DNA of 64,000 bases from Pomacea canaliculata (Eukaryota; Mollusca; Gastropoda; Architaenioglossa; Ampullariidae): assembly GCF_003073045.1 (NCBI RefSeq), contig NC_037596.1, positions 12,831,950-12,895,949 on the forward strand, written 5' to 3'. The translations under genes and the position numbers were made by a program. Below, piece by piece: positions 1 through 12,600 of this stretch (position 1 is its first letter; each line of letters begins with the position of its first letter). Below the pieces are notes generated by a model. The model made no database searches and had not been told where the DNA came from. It saw only the letters and a program-made list of their open reading frames with translations.

Positions 1-1001
1 CTGTCTCCTTGTCTGGGTCTGTCCAAAATTCAAAAGCTTATAAAGTTTTAAATATTTGTTGATACAAAGGTGGTAGAACCGTCACAAGATATGACTTGGT
101 CTTTATATGTAAATACTTTAGTTCTCTCGCTCTCGCAGTCAACCTTTAACATATCCGTCTACTAACTGACTAATCCTTTCCCAACCGCCTTGCTTATGTA
201 CCTGTCTTCTTTGTCTCTGTCACACTGACGTATAGATTACATTAGGGTCAAACACATAACCTTGATCTCTCCGTCTGAAGCATATCACACCTCGAAGACG
301 ACTCAGACTTACCTTGTATCTAAACTACAATTGCCCAAAATCAGATAGCATTCAAAACAGTGTTTTCAAAGAAGAAGGATCAGATACTCGTGCAGCACCT
401 ATCAAATTTTATTTCAGCATACAAACTTTCTGTCAAGTCAGTTCAGAAGCAGCTTACTGAAAGTCACGGACATATTAAAAGGACATATTTGATATATTAA
501 AAGGACATGGTAAGAAATGTAAGCCACATGCTTCAAACCCATACCTCAAACTTTATACAAAAACCTAAAAATCGGTCTCTCCTTCCTTTTAAATGCTCTT
601 GCTTACACTACTCTACATCCCGACTTCAGTAAATGAGGTTCATGTTTGGTACACTACAAGTCAAATTGTCAGCAAGACAGGAAAGACTAGGTGTCTGTTT
701 GATAGAAAAAAGAAACATTTATTCTGCACAGGTGCACTCACTCAGCTTACTTGTTGCCTTGCATCATATTTTCTTGCTCAGTAGTTTTTAAACCCAAACA
801 CTAACAATGGGAGTTAACTCTGTAATGCTTCACTAGCTTGAGTTTCTTCCCTCGTCTCTCAGTTGATAATATAATCGTGCGTGGTTTTTTTTAATTTAGT
901 TTGAAGTAAGTCAAAGTAAGACATACTCTAACAACTTGAAGTACGTCTTTCATTACGTCATCGAGACGGAGTTTAAAATGTCTGAGTGCAGCTCAAAACA
1001 G
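1..1001. other. No gene recognised
   Basis: AT-rich sequence with only short open frames on either strand. I see no convincing exon, RNA gene or repeat up to the candidate tail exon that follows. Confidence 0.4.
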
Positions 1002-1191
1002 AAGACCTGTTGGCGGTCGGTCGGAAATTCGTGAACAACGAAAGAATAACATTCTGGTTCTACCATCCGATGGACGTGTTGTGTTGTCATCGTGCAGCTT
1101 CTTCAACAGTGAACTTTCTCCGGAAGTCCTCAATTCTGACTGCTGTCTAGCATCAACTGTCTTTGCTCTAAACCTTTGTGACTTCAGCTGA
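1002..1191 (+). CDS. Possible terminal tail exon of another IgSF receptor (gene E)
   Basis: A GC-richer block, open on both strands, stands out from its AT-rich surroundings. An AG at 1000-1001 would allow a phase 2 exon ending at TGA 1189-1191. An upstream AG (TGCAG, about 990) would allow a phase 0 exon whose product contains TEDLLAVG. That resembles STTEDLIIQAR in the last exon of gene B and FSDLVKQAR in the tail candidate of gene A. The polypyrimidine tract is weak. On the minus strand the same DNA encodes a basic, serine-rich open frame of 69 codons. It may be the last exon of a gene lying mostly before the window, an alternative 3' exon of gene D, or a relic. I cannot choose the frame. 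Confidence 0.25.
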
Positions 1192-1732
1192 AGGTCAGAC
1201 ATTTCTATTGCTCATCTTAACTACAACTGAAAATCAACTCAAGTGGAGCTGAAGATCAAGTCTCTACTTTCCTTCACCTTCATCTGCAAGGGCTATTCAA
1301 AGTATTATGTGTCTGTAATTTGTATACTATAGTAAGTGTGTGTAGGACTTGTTACACTAACGATGAATCTCTCTAGAGTCTGCATATTCCTTCAAAAGCT
1401 CAAACCTTTTAGAGGGAGTACTTAAGGCTGCAGGTATTGGAAGCAGTTCATGTGGAAAAGATATCAAGAAAATGATAAGTGGACGAAACAATTTGAAGGA
1501 TACTGACGGTTAAAATTTCATGGTCAAAATGGGTAGAAGGATGTGATGGTCTGCTTGTAAAGAAATCTGTCAGAATAGTGAGTTCCAGTCGTCGCAGTTT
1601 CACATAGAGTTTTAACATGCAATGCTAGCGTATTTACTTGCCATGCAGCAATTTTTTTTATCTATGGGACGAAAAGAAGTTCTCTAAGACTAGGACACCA
1701 AATATTCTTACTGAACATCATTTGTCAGAATG
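1192..1732. other. No gene recognised
   Basis: Non-coding sequence between the candidate tail exon and a duplicated block. No motif or repeat was recognised. Confidence 0.4.
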
Positions 1733-2119
1733 TAGGATCAATAACTTTCACATCATATCATTGTCTAGAGGAAAAAGCACTATTAATATATATAAGAAAA
1801 AATTGCCTCTGCATACACTTAGTATTTGCTTCAAACTGCTGATATTTTCTATACATTGTTAATAATGTACTCAAAACAGTGCAAAACTTTTCAGCCTGTA
1901 TACTTACCACCAACATTAGGGATAATTTCCTTTACATTGTCTGAAATGTTGTCATCTGATATCAAGTCCCACAAGATTCTTCCAAGACCTCCAGGCAGAC
2001 CTGATCAAACTAATTATGATTAAACAAACTTTGTCTACAAATTTAAGTAAAAAAGCAAAACAGATAATGGAAAAAATAGCTAGTTTTCTAACTCTAAGCT
2101 CTACTTTTATCCAGGTATG
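1733..2119 (+). repeat. Segmental duplication block a, copy 1 (uninterrupted)
   Basis: This stretch reappears at 21921-23138 with only scattered differences. There it is split by a Tigger element, so this copy is the empty site: GGGATAATTTCC here against GGGATTA...TATTTCC around the insertion. Homology stops at the CCAGGTATG motif in both copies. Confidence 0.85.
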
Positions 2120-2220
2120 AAACTAAACTAAACAGTCACTAAACGATTTGCTGTCTTGTGCATAATTATTTCACAGGAATTAGACACATAAATATCAGGG
2201 ACAGATCAAGGAACATCCAA

Positions 2221-2699
2221 TGAATGAACTGTAAGAGGTTGACAGCTTTTTTCCCGCTGTCCTCTATAATACTTATCAAGACATAAAAAGGTCAATGTAG
2301 AGAAAGTATCAGTATGTTTGGCTTCTTTTCATTGTACAGAATAGGAGAAAAAAAAATCAAGAAAAAATCATAAACACACAAATATTCTCCATAAACACAC
2401 ACACACAAGTACTTCATGCATTGGAGCGCCGTGTGTTTGGGTCATGTGTATGTATTTGTGCCTGCGCGCGCGCATGTGTGTGTGTTACACAGAGTTTGAA
2501 ATAAATTTTCTAGGTTTTCAGTGTGTTTGTGTGTGTGTTATTTTAGTCATTGATTGTGTATCATCACTCAGTGGTATGGAGAAGGCGATGCAATACATAC
2601 AGTATGTGAGTGAAGTCTTGTCACGCTGCCCAGTGCACTTTGACCTCACGTGGTGGTGTGATGTCGGTGCCGTTGTCTGTTGACACCTGACTCTCTGCC
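2221..2699 (+). repeat. Long direct repeat block b, copy 1
   Basis: From TGAATGAACTGTAAGAGG onwards this block matches 63534-64000 in the same orientation, including a (CA)n tract, a GCGCGCGCA stretch and a GTTGACACCTG motif. The second copy runs off the window end, so the true length is unknown. Confidence 0.85.
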
Positions 2700-2872
2700 T
2701 GACCTCAACGACTTGTTGACACAGACAAGTTATGCATCTGTGTGGTATGTGAGTGAATTCTTGTCACGCTGCCCACTGCACGTGGTGTTGTGATGTCGGT
2801 GTGGTTTGTTGACATTTGGCTCGCTGCCTGACCTCAATGACTTGTTGACAAAGACAAGTCATGCACCTGTAC
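2601..2872 (+). repeat. Tandem repeat, two units of about 130-143 bp
   Basis: GTATGTGAGTGAA...CTTGTCACGCTGCCCA...TGTTGACA..TGGCTC.CTGCCTGACCTCAA occurs twice in a row, starting at 2601 and about 2744. A partial third copy lies at about 3520-3590 (TGTTGACACCTGGCCCGCTGCC) and another at 63901-64000. Confidence 0.75.
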
Positions 2873-3949
2873 GTGTACCAGAAAGTTCATTTTAAAAATG
2901 ACAAATGAAGTATTTATATAAGGTTTGGTGTGAACGATCGAATGAATATTAATTTAACTTCCAAAAACGTAGGTTGTCCTGCATGTTCATTATTTTCAAC
3001 ATGGCTCCTACTGTGATAGCAATGTAATTATAAATAAAGAGAGTAAATAAGATGTGTACACAAGAAATGTCAGTAAATACCTAATCACATGTCGTTCCAA
3101 GCTGCCGTACAGTTTGTGTTTTACACCTGAGAGACCTGGCTACACAACAACACCATAACCATTGTGTAAACTAGAGAAGTAAGGATGAGTTTTCATGAGA
3201 TGTTTCTCTGTCCTCACCCACAGCTAGCTGCCAGGGCAGAGCTCTGTGTCTCAGACACTTGGACGCCATTTTAATATCCTTAGATTTGTGTCTATCTGTG
3301 TTTGTGTGTGTTCCTGTTTGTTTGTGTGCGTGTGAGAGAGTAAACTGAGGAAGGAAATGTGTTTTATACATTTATGTGCGTGCCTGTCTGTATATATTTG
3401 TATCTTTTTGTGTTTAAGTATTCAATAAATGGAAGACAGGGAATTCACTCCGGTATATTCTATAGGTAGGTTGCCCAGTCCATTGTGTCCTCCGGTGATA
3501 ATGTTTTCACTGTCGTCCACGTCTGTTGACACCTGGCCCGCTGCCTGACCTCACTGACCTGTTGACACGTGAGCTTCATGCATAGGAGCCTCCTGTACTT
3601 CATGTATGTGTGGGGGTTATTCTTTCTGAGAGGCCTTACGAATCAACTTGACTGCAAAAGTATTTTATTTTTATCAAAAAAGACTTACAGTAGATGGTAC
3701 AAAGACGACATTTTAAAAAAAGTGCTACATGTTACCAAATAATTTAAATCAAAGGCTGAAGTAACAGAAAAAGTTTTAAAGATTGAAAGGATTGAGAAGA
3801 ATATTCGCAGCTGCTCATTACCATATACACATGTTATATCTGTACCATCTGTATACTCATTTATTCATTCTAAATCACATAAATCGTAGCATATCATTTT
3901 TCACCACCGCTGAAACATGTACAATAACCATAAATTTTCCTTTTTTTAG
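2873..3949. other. Upstream flank of gene D, no exon found
   Basis: I searched here for membrane and microexon equivalents of gene C, which sit about 1.3 kb and 0.35 kb upstream of the homologous exon in C, and found none. The region holds GT-rich simple sequence and the partial tandem-repeat copy near 3.5 kb. Homology with gene C begins only near 3865. Confidence 0.5.
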
Positions 3950-4825
3950 ATACAAAGGGTGTCCATCAGTAATCGTGGAATCCGGGAAACCCTGTCTTGG
4001 AAAAGAAAACACTGGCTTCCATGTGCAACAAACGCAGAGTGGCTGTGCATCAGTTGGCTGCATGGACGTCATCATGGGAACAAATAACCCGACCACCTGG
4101 TATGAATAAAACACTGCAAAAATTGTTTGATGGATATGATGAAGAATTTGGAGAATTTGAAGAACGAACTTATCGTAAATTGTCTATAACGACAAACTGT
4201 AGAGATATACCTTTATACACTATTGGTGTGCATCCTTGCGTTCGTGAGCGTTTTTGCATACGTGTATTAGAATATCTGAATGAAGACATGCACACTTTTT
4301 GAGAAAAATTATTCCTTCACATAACTATCTTTATTCTGGTGACTAAGAGATGAGAATATAAAACTTGCTCTCTTAAACAATATCGCATCAACCACGATCT
4401 TGGTTGCCAGCAATCAGACAAATACATTATATATAAATAATTGTTTGCATTTAAACAGCTTGCTAAGTTAGTGGCGAAGACCACCAAAACAAGGAGACAG
4501 TTATCCAATTTTTTTTCTCTTTCTTCTCAGCACTTAACAGTCATCAAACTAAGCTCATTTTTCGTACGCACACTCCGCCTTTTATGTTTGCCTCCAATTC
4601 TTGTTTTCTTTCTAACCTTAAGATCTGTTGATTTTATTTTTAACTTGTTATAGGGATACCTTACTGACCGTCAATAAACAGAAGGGACACGTCACCCAGG
4701 ATCACACATCTACTGACAACCACATCAGTGGCGATTCTTCTGGGTTACAAACGACGGAGTCTTCATCCAGCAAGACATCTTTATCAGGGAGTGATGGATC
4801 AGACACGCCTCTTCTTACATGCTAA
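3950..4825 (+). CDS. IgSF receptor gene D, cytoplasmic tail exons only
   Basis: There are two exons, 3950-4099 and 4654-4825 (TAA stop at 4823-4825), separated by a GT..AG intron and both entered in phase 2. They are clear homologues of the last two exons of gene C. The first shares KPCL.KENTG, ending TTW at a TG|GTATG donor; the second shares D..LT.N.QK followed by a serine/threonine-rich stretch. The sequence just upstream (ATAAATCGTAGCATATC) and the 3' flank are also shared with C. By homology this encodes the intracellular end of a type I receptor. No membrane, microexon or ectodomain exon is visible in the 3.9 kb upstream. Either those exons lie before the window, with a long intron, or this is a 3' fragment left by duplication. 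Both exons are open and correctly spliced in silico, so decay is not evident. Confidence 0.6.
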
Positions 4826-5880
4826 ATTCAACTGTTGATCATTTCCAAAAGTAACTTTATCCTGATAGTATAATTTCAGGCTTTCTACGTCCCTAACATC
4901 TGACACAGATTTGGAAATGATATGAAAAAGTAATTTCGAAGGAGAAGAGAATGTAAATAACACATCAGCAAACATGATATTTTGTCCCAGTGGCAATTTA
5001 AGAACGTCTCAAACTTTCGGTTTTTTCACCACTGATTACTCTGATTTGAAGAACTGGATGATCTAAACTCTTCGCCAGAAAGTTTTCTCAGAGATTATGT
5101 TGTCAAAATGCAACCCAAGAGGAAAAAGTTAAGTGATTTAAGAGAAACAAATATCAGAATTTTTACCATGAGAAATTATATTACTCAAGGATGCTGTGGA
5201 TCAGAAGGAAACATCTTTTCTTGTACAACTTTTTTCATGATATCAGTTCTGCTTTACAAAGACACTATCTGGATTACTTCCTACTGTATCTAGTCACTGT
5301 CTGACAAACGTGTTTAAGCACTTTGATTGCTGGACTGACTCACTGTTTACTGCGTCTTGACTCTGTGTTACAGAGTGCAGACACTGATCAATATCTTCTT
5401 GTAAGAGTTTATTACATATGTAAATATTTGAAATCTTTATTTTTAGCATGGGATGACGGATCGTTGTGATCGTTTATCTATCGCATGTCTTTAAACCTGT
5501 CTTTATTGCCAAGTGCGTATACTGGAGATATTTCATAAAAAGACTTCGTAAGGTGTCTCCCATGCAATCTCCTATATACATGTTTGACCAGAGGTAGGAG
5601 AGGGCAATATATAAGGTACACTGGTGATGAGGTTAATCTGTAAAAACGTCTGAATCGTCTGGTTTTCTGTGTGCCGCAGATAAGAGTGAATAATGTCTCT
5701 GGGATAAGAATCTTCATGTCTTCATAGTTTTCCAGGTCAGGAAGAGTAAGGGATTTTTATCTGAAATGAACGGCTAACGGGGCTCTGGTGAAACTTCTCC
5801 TGGCCTAGCATTCCAGGACTGTATCACTAAATGCTTAGAGAACAAACAGAAGAAAAAACCAGACGAGTCAAGACGGAAAA
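4826..5880. other. 3' flank of gene D, shared with gene C
   Basis: No further exon seen. Blocks match the flank of gene C: AGAGTTTATTACAT.TGTAAATATTTGAAATCTT at 5405 against 20670, and AACGGGGCTCTGGTGAAA at 5778 against 21140. The duplicated unit therefore extends about 1 kb past the stop codon and probably includes 3' untranslated sequence. Confidence 0.65.
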
Positions 5881-7012
5881 TGTCTGTCTTTGCTTAAAGA
5901 AAGAGTCAGAGATAGCATTTCTCACGTAAAAACTTGCCATATATATCTTTTAGAAATTTTAGAATGCATAGTACTACATTACTAACGACTGACACAGAGA
6001 GTGAAAATATTAACAGATAAATTAATCAAGGAAATGCATTTCATCTATGTACTACTTAGTGTGAAGTGGAGGTAAGCAAAACGCAGTCCAAGGTGTAGCC
6101 TGGAGACTAAAATATGTGGTTGTAGCTTTGAATCAAGCCCACTGCAATACTCATTGCCAACTACTAGAGTTTGATCAACAAGAAGCTTCATTACCATGTA
6201 AACAGTGTAAGGTTGGGGCGTGATTCCAATGACATGAAGATCAGTATAGAAAATATACTTTTTCAGTGGATTGCTATGCACTTAGGAGATCAACATCAAA
6301 GGCATGCCACTCAAGTAAAATTATTTTAACTCATGTGCTACTTCGGGAGAAAGTGTTCGTTTATTCCAGCTTTATGAAATATTCCTCTTTCGATGACTTC
6401 CCTTTAAAGGCTGAAAATTTCAACCAATCAGGTGTTTTGTTATGCTTTAAAGAAGACGAAGATTTGGTTGATCAAGCGCCACATTGACATTTGTTGCCGT
6501 TTACTCAATTCAGTTGTACTCAACCGAAAATGAGAAGAAAACAGTAATATTTAAATTCAAATGTATATTCTAATGAAATATATGCCTGTTTTGAACTTTT
6601 GTGTGTATATATTTAAAAAATTTTTTTATTAATGTCTAATTTTTTAACTACTTTCCAATTTGTGAATTTTGTGACCTATTCAGTTATAATCTTCCAGTTG
6701 GTTTTACTACAAGAAAACAAAACGAATATTTGTTAAAATTTACACCACCTAAATGTATTTAAAATGCGTTTTAAAAGGAGTATCACAGATAGTTGTTTTT
6801 ATTAAAGGTTAATAAATATAATTTTTTTAAAATACCAGTCGAAATTTTCATTTGCAGAAACTCGCCCTTGCGTAAACAAACACGTTGCGGGTATATATGT
6901 TAGAGAAGGGCAAGATAAACGAATCGAAAAGCAAACAATGTTAATGACTAGTTTAAGAATCTTGACTGTCAGAAAACAAGGGATGCATATTCTTGTTACT
7001 AGATTCAATTGT
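5881..7012. other. No gene recognised
   Basis: AT-rich intergenic DNA. Short open frames here have no recognisable domain. Confidence 0.4.
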
Positions 7013-7256
7013 CAGGTTTATGTAAGACATTCTGTTTCCATCTTCACTGACGGGGACGGAGCTGGGGGATTTGTGGTTTCTACTGAGTCAGAAGTTAAGG
7101 TTACTAAGACTATATCACGGCAAGGCAGCCAGCCCTGTAAGCAGATGCCACATGCAAAGAGAGAATTAACAGCGTGCCCTAGGCGAGAGTTGAACCCAGG
7201 ACAGTCAGCCCAAACTGTACTAGCGACAGGCGCTAACCGCTGCACCACGAGACACC
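7013..7256 (-). mobile_element. tRNA-derived SINE
   Basis: Read on the minus strand the element starts GGTGTCTCGTGGTGCAGCGG and continues GTTAGCGCC, a tRNA-like 5' end with an A-box (TGGTGCAGCGG). A B-box (GGTTCAACTC) follows about 50 bases later. Downstream comes a non-tRNA body ending near CATAAACCTGACAATTG. This is the layout of a Pol III-driven SINE. The anticodon arm is not that of a functional tRNA. No long target-site duplication is visible; only ATTGA is shared by both flanks. Confidence 0.75.
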
Positions 7257-9018
7257 TCAATACCACTGACAGCACATTATCCTATATTTAATGTAGCACA
7301 GGCTTTTATAATATCAGATATACGAAAGATTTTTACAGTACTATAAGACGTAAAGATAATTTATGTTTTGATGATTTTTTTTCAAGTTTGGTGTGAAATT
7401 TGTGATAGGTTTTTGCAGTAATTTTCTTTACAATGCATTTCCTTGTCATTTTGAATTCGCTCAGTTACTGGCTTAGTGTACAACTCCAACTAACTTTGTA
7501 TTTTTTTATTTCACACTACTGACAAGTACAACCCACACACCCATACATGTTAATAATTCGATATTTCAACAACATACAAATATAAAAGTAAACACATAAG
7601 ATAAAAGAACTAGCAAATATGACAATGTGTTTAATACAATATAAGACGTTGAAGTTTCATTACAAATAGCACTATCATTTAACCAAACACATGACTAAAT
7701 TGAAGCTACTATTTCCCAAAAGGTGTTTGTGTGCTATAACTAGAAGCCAGGATACTGCTCCACAATATATCGTGACTTTAGAAAATGCATAAACTTATCG
7801 ACTGCTAGTATGTACATTGTATTTTATTATAGCATAATTCGTTTTTTGTTTATTAGACTGGCTTCACCTTCATGTACAATGTGTTATCTTTTTATGGGGA
7901 AGCGGTCTATACAAATGCACTTTTATAATTGTAGAGTACAGTATTTTGGAAAGAAAATCCATCATAGATCACAGAATCACAGAAATGCATGATGCTTTAA
8001 ACTCAACTGTATTCAGATATAACACAACAGAAAGGACTATTGTAAGAAGTCGCTATATTATTTATATACTCAACTCAGAATTCTATACAGAAAGCGATTG
8101 ATAAAGATCATAGAAGTTTGAGAAAAAAATGTCAATTATTGTTGTTATATACTAAGACTTAAAAATAGTAAATTATACAAAGGTACATCCTTTTAAAAGT
8201 CTTTTTAAAAGATTTGTAATGTTGCGTAACATCTCATGTGTATTAGGCGTTCGCTGGAATCCATGGAGAGACTTCATGTTCTCCATTCTGACATCTAAAT
8301 GGTGCATCCTTTGTTTATAAAAATACTAGGCCTTCGAATAATTTAGCCCATGAATATTTACTTTGTCTACTGTCAGCTTACTCTGATTGTTTTGAATGTG
8401 GTTTTGTATGTGACAGTGATGTAAACATGGGGACATCACATTCTGAATGAAAAGAGAGACTGGTTGATAAACAGTAGGTACAGCAGTATTATGCCATACA
8501 AGTGAAGGGAGATAAGCCAAGATGTACATTTTGCAGATATTTCTTCTTAAAATTAGTGCATAATAAGAATGCTTATCTGCTTCCTTTGAAATAAAAGCCA
8601 GTCAAAAAATACAATCTCGAAATGAAATTTTGCTATGAAGTTTGAATAATGTCTGAAAAAAACTGTGATTCCTATACTAGGCAGTGTCAGAGTAAATGAA
8701 TACTCTTTTTCCTCTATACTACTTTAACAATGGAAAACACTTTGAATCCACACACACTGTGTAAAATGAAACCACAACTACATCGAGTAGAACATCATGT
8801 TATTCCCCTGTTAAACAAATACATAGGGGTAATACAGAGGCAAACACACATATAAACACACAAGACCGATACAATAAATTCTATACTAAAAATCCACATG
8901 TAAGGTAAATTCCACACACCATCATATCAGTATGTGTGTGTGTTAAAATAATCTATGCATATCTCCCAATGACAGTTTTGTAAATGTCCATTACCTAAGT
9001 GCCATATAGTTGAATTTG
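7257..9018. other. No gene recognised
   Basis: AT-rich intergenic DNA without a supported exon, RNA gene or repeat. Confidence 0.4.
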
Positions 9019-9100
9019 TTTCTGCGCATTGAGCGTATCTTTGTGATACGGAAATTGCGCGTTATAAAACTCCATCATCATCATCATCGTCATCATCATT
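9019..9100 (+). mobile_element. 3' end of a truncated retroposon with (ATC)n tail
   Basis: GCGCATTGAGCGTATC followed by AAATTGCGCGTTATAAAACTCC and a (ATC)n run looks like the 3' terminus common to molluscan LINE and SINE copies that end in a trinucleotide repeat. No open frame is retained. Confidence 0.45.
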
Positions 9101-9435
9101 TGTGCAGCGAAGCAGACTCTTTACCAAAGTTTATGATGAAAATTTCACTGCATAAGTACACAGACCAAGCTTTTATCTCTTTTTAAAAGAAAGCCAGTTC
9201 TTCATAAAGCTTTTTGACCCTAGAGTCAAAACATTCTTACTGTCTTTTTACATGTCTTGGTTTAAGCTACTTCATCGTTTTGTCGTTCTTTTACTCTTTA
9301 CACAATGCAAGTAATGTAAATGTTGAATATTTTCATGCTTTGGTATCAGTCTTTCATCACCTTTCTCTATATCATACAATTCACATTCTTTTTCAATTTG
9401 TTTTCTGCTTGCTCCTACATCAGATGTCCCGGTAG

Positions 9436-9441
9436 TTTATT
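9436..9441 (-). promoter_or_regulatory. Candidate polyadenylation signal for gene A
   Basis: AATAAA on the minus strand, about 205 bases beyond the TGA of the proposed last exon of gene A (9646-9648). Confidence 0.35.
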
Positions 9442-9645
9442 CTTTAACATGCAGAGAGAAGTATACATAGAAAGAGAGTACAGATAAGAAAGAACCAGAC
9501 TTTACATTTATATAACAGTTTCTTCCCTATTCAAAAAGTACTTTTAACCGTCAGACCTCCAACAGTGAGACACTCTTCACTCTAGTACAAACTGTTCATT
9601 ACAACAAAACATCAGTAAAAACGACCACTGGTCTGGGCAATCCAT

Positions 9646-12600
9646 TCATCTGTCCAGCCTCACACGTGCTTGTTTGACTAGGTCTGAGAAGGTCAGCCCA
9701 TCAACATCACACTATAGAGTGGTGTCTCCTGTCAAACATGCAGTAAAATGATTCGTTATTGACAACGCCAGTCTCTTTGAGGACTACAGTATAACGACAA
9801 AATAATTGCAGCAACGATTAGAACAAAAATGTGAAGAAAAAATTGTGTTGGAAAACTATTTCAGGACTTCATTAATAAGTCTAGATATAAATAATGCTCA
9901 AAACAGATATATGCCATGAAAATTGACTGTACTCACCAAGGAATGCTGCCGTTAGTTTATTTCGTTTCTCATACCATGGACGCGTACACACATCCAGTAT
10001 GTCTGTCGGTGCTCATACCATGCAGTGACTTATAGACTATCGTAAATACGCTTATAGCTCTTACGAAACAACATGAAAATAAAATAAATAAATATACCAT
10101 GAAATAAAAAAAATGAACTTAGCCACTGTTTAAGAGTGTTTGTATTGAAACCTGGTAATTATCAATTTTATAAGGCAAGAGAAGAACATAACTACAATAA
10201 CCATGCAATAAATAAAATATGTGCAGAATAAAAAAGCATCTGTTAACGAAATTGAAAAATTTAGTACAAAATTAGCAAATACTCAAATAATTTAACAATT
10301 TTCCTCAGAAATTTTTGTTTCTTTAATAATCACTTTATTATCAGATTCACTCTAATTTAAGGTTTTTTAAAAATTAAAAACTCATCTCAAACATTTCTGC
10401 AAACTGTAAGAAAAAGAAAGACACAACAAGAGAAACATTGTATAAGCTATCATTGGACATGGTAATTCAGAAGGAAACAAAGAAAAGTATACCAAGATAT
10501 TTTAACAAATACATGTAACATATTTATGTATTGCTATCACCTATCTCTTGTAACTCTTAACAGACCTGATGAACGCGTACGTGTTTTAGGATAAAGGATA
10601 CGAGCATCATTTGCATATCACGTGGTATCGGAGTTGACTGGAAACAGAGCTTTGAGATCAACCGACACACACCCGTGTGATAGTCGGGTATTCTCATGTT
10701 ACTGTTCTGATGAGACGACTCGGATAGTCTCGCTCAGCCTCTCAAACCAGGTTGTTCGCTTTCTGTTTACTTTACTTTGAAAATGAAAAGTGAAAAAGAT
10801 GAAAAAACAAAGCTGATAAATAACTAAGAAATTGAAATCAAAATATTATGTTTAATGACTTACTTGGTAAGTTTCCTCTTACACTTTCGTACCGATCTCT
10901 GCTCCCATCTGTAGGCCTAAATATTAATTAAAACGACAATTATGTGTATAGAGAGTACAGGCACACAACCATAAGAGTAAAAACAATACCAAATATATTA
11001 AAAAACTGTCTGAAATAGTTGATAATGGTATTATGTCAGCATCTAAGACAGATTATTCAATTACAAAATGTAGGAAATCGGAAACTAATTTGAAAAAGGA
11101 TTTAAAAATATGCACCCACATTTTTTTTTCAGTAGTTATCTTTTTAAGTCACAGAGCTTCCAAGACTGCAAATATATATTAATCTGAACCGAAGATAAAA
11201 TATTGGATCACATTTGCCACTTGGACTCCAAGGTTACATTCAGACACTCTCTCCAAAACATGTCTGTTCACAAAGTACTATCCCTGAATTACTATCGACT
11301 CCGTCTTACACTGTTTGTAGTATCTACATCCCTTTATACCTTAATCTAACTTACCAGATCTTCTCTCTTTGACCTTTTTAATGGTAATAGTACCAACAAC
11401 AAGAATCAAAACAACAGTCACCACAATGGCGTATGCAAGCTCAATGTTTATTGTTTTCCCTGAAGATGGCGATGGCTCTTGCGCTGAAACAACAAAAATT
11501 ATATTTTCTAACACGCACAGAACTTCTTTTTAGTGTGAATTGTTACTGGTAGTTCAACAAAACAGTTAAAGTTAGTGGTAGTATATATCAGACTATATTT
11601 TGTCAGTGTTAATGTACTAAATATATATATATCGGCTTCTGTGCTTCCGGAATTCCATACATTATACTACTTAAAACATGCACAATATTCCCCCATGTAG
11701 TCAGGGTAGTTAAATCCAGTGATTCGTGATGATACGAATGTATTCTTGAATGTGAACATATCGGTGCAATCAAGAATGTACTTGCACACCTATGCTTTAA
11801 TTTGACATTTTGGGTTTTTCTATATAGTATTGTTCAGATACAATCACTAGTATTAGTATAATTAGCAGTAATTAAGTATATCCTTAAAGTTGCTAACTCT
11901 GCCATCTAACAGCCCATATCACTAAATATTGCACGACAGAACAAATGAAGGTGTACACTTTGAGTACATGTAAAAAAAAATACTTTTCTTACTTATTTCC
12001 GTACGATATTTTGTGAACTGAAACAAGTGGCCAAAATTCATCCTTTATCTTTTTAATCGTATGCTTACTTGATCTATCTCTGACAAAAAAGATTGGGTTG
12101 GAAGAACCCCAGTCATTGCTGAGAGTCAAGGTCCACATTCTACATAAACTGTCCTCTTCCTTCTGAAGCTGAAGACTCAGGATGAGGTCAGGTGGATGAC
12201 CAGTGAGAGTGCAGTTCACTTCCCTCTCGGTGTAATGTTTTATAGAAACTGATGTCAAGAGGCATCCTTTGACTGCTGTGGTGTGAGACTTGACACCAAA
12301 TGTTACGGTGTCAAGAGCAGGATTAACAACTTTTGTTGACTTGTCAATAAACTGAGGACGACCTGGGACGATTGAAAAAAAAACTTTCCTAGAAGTTAGG
12401 TAGTTACTTATTTTAGACATCACGAAATATGTAATACCTATAAAATCAATAAGATCATTTCATTATAAAGGTGCAAAATAGTATCACATTAATGTGTAAG
12501 ATATGTGTAAACATTAAGTTTGTTTACTTACACTTGACGAGTAGTATCACGGATCTATTATGTTGTGACCCGTTGCCTTCACACCTGACGACTGGCCAGT

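Noticed and set aside
7160..7256. Functional tRNA gene
   Set aside because: A- and B-boxes are present, but the body continues as a SINE and a proper anticodon stem is lacking.
9214..9435. Hydrophobic plus-strand frame downstream of gene A
   Set aside because: No start context, domain or splice support; it lies in the presumed 3' flank of gene A on the opposite strand.
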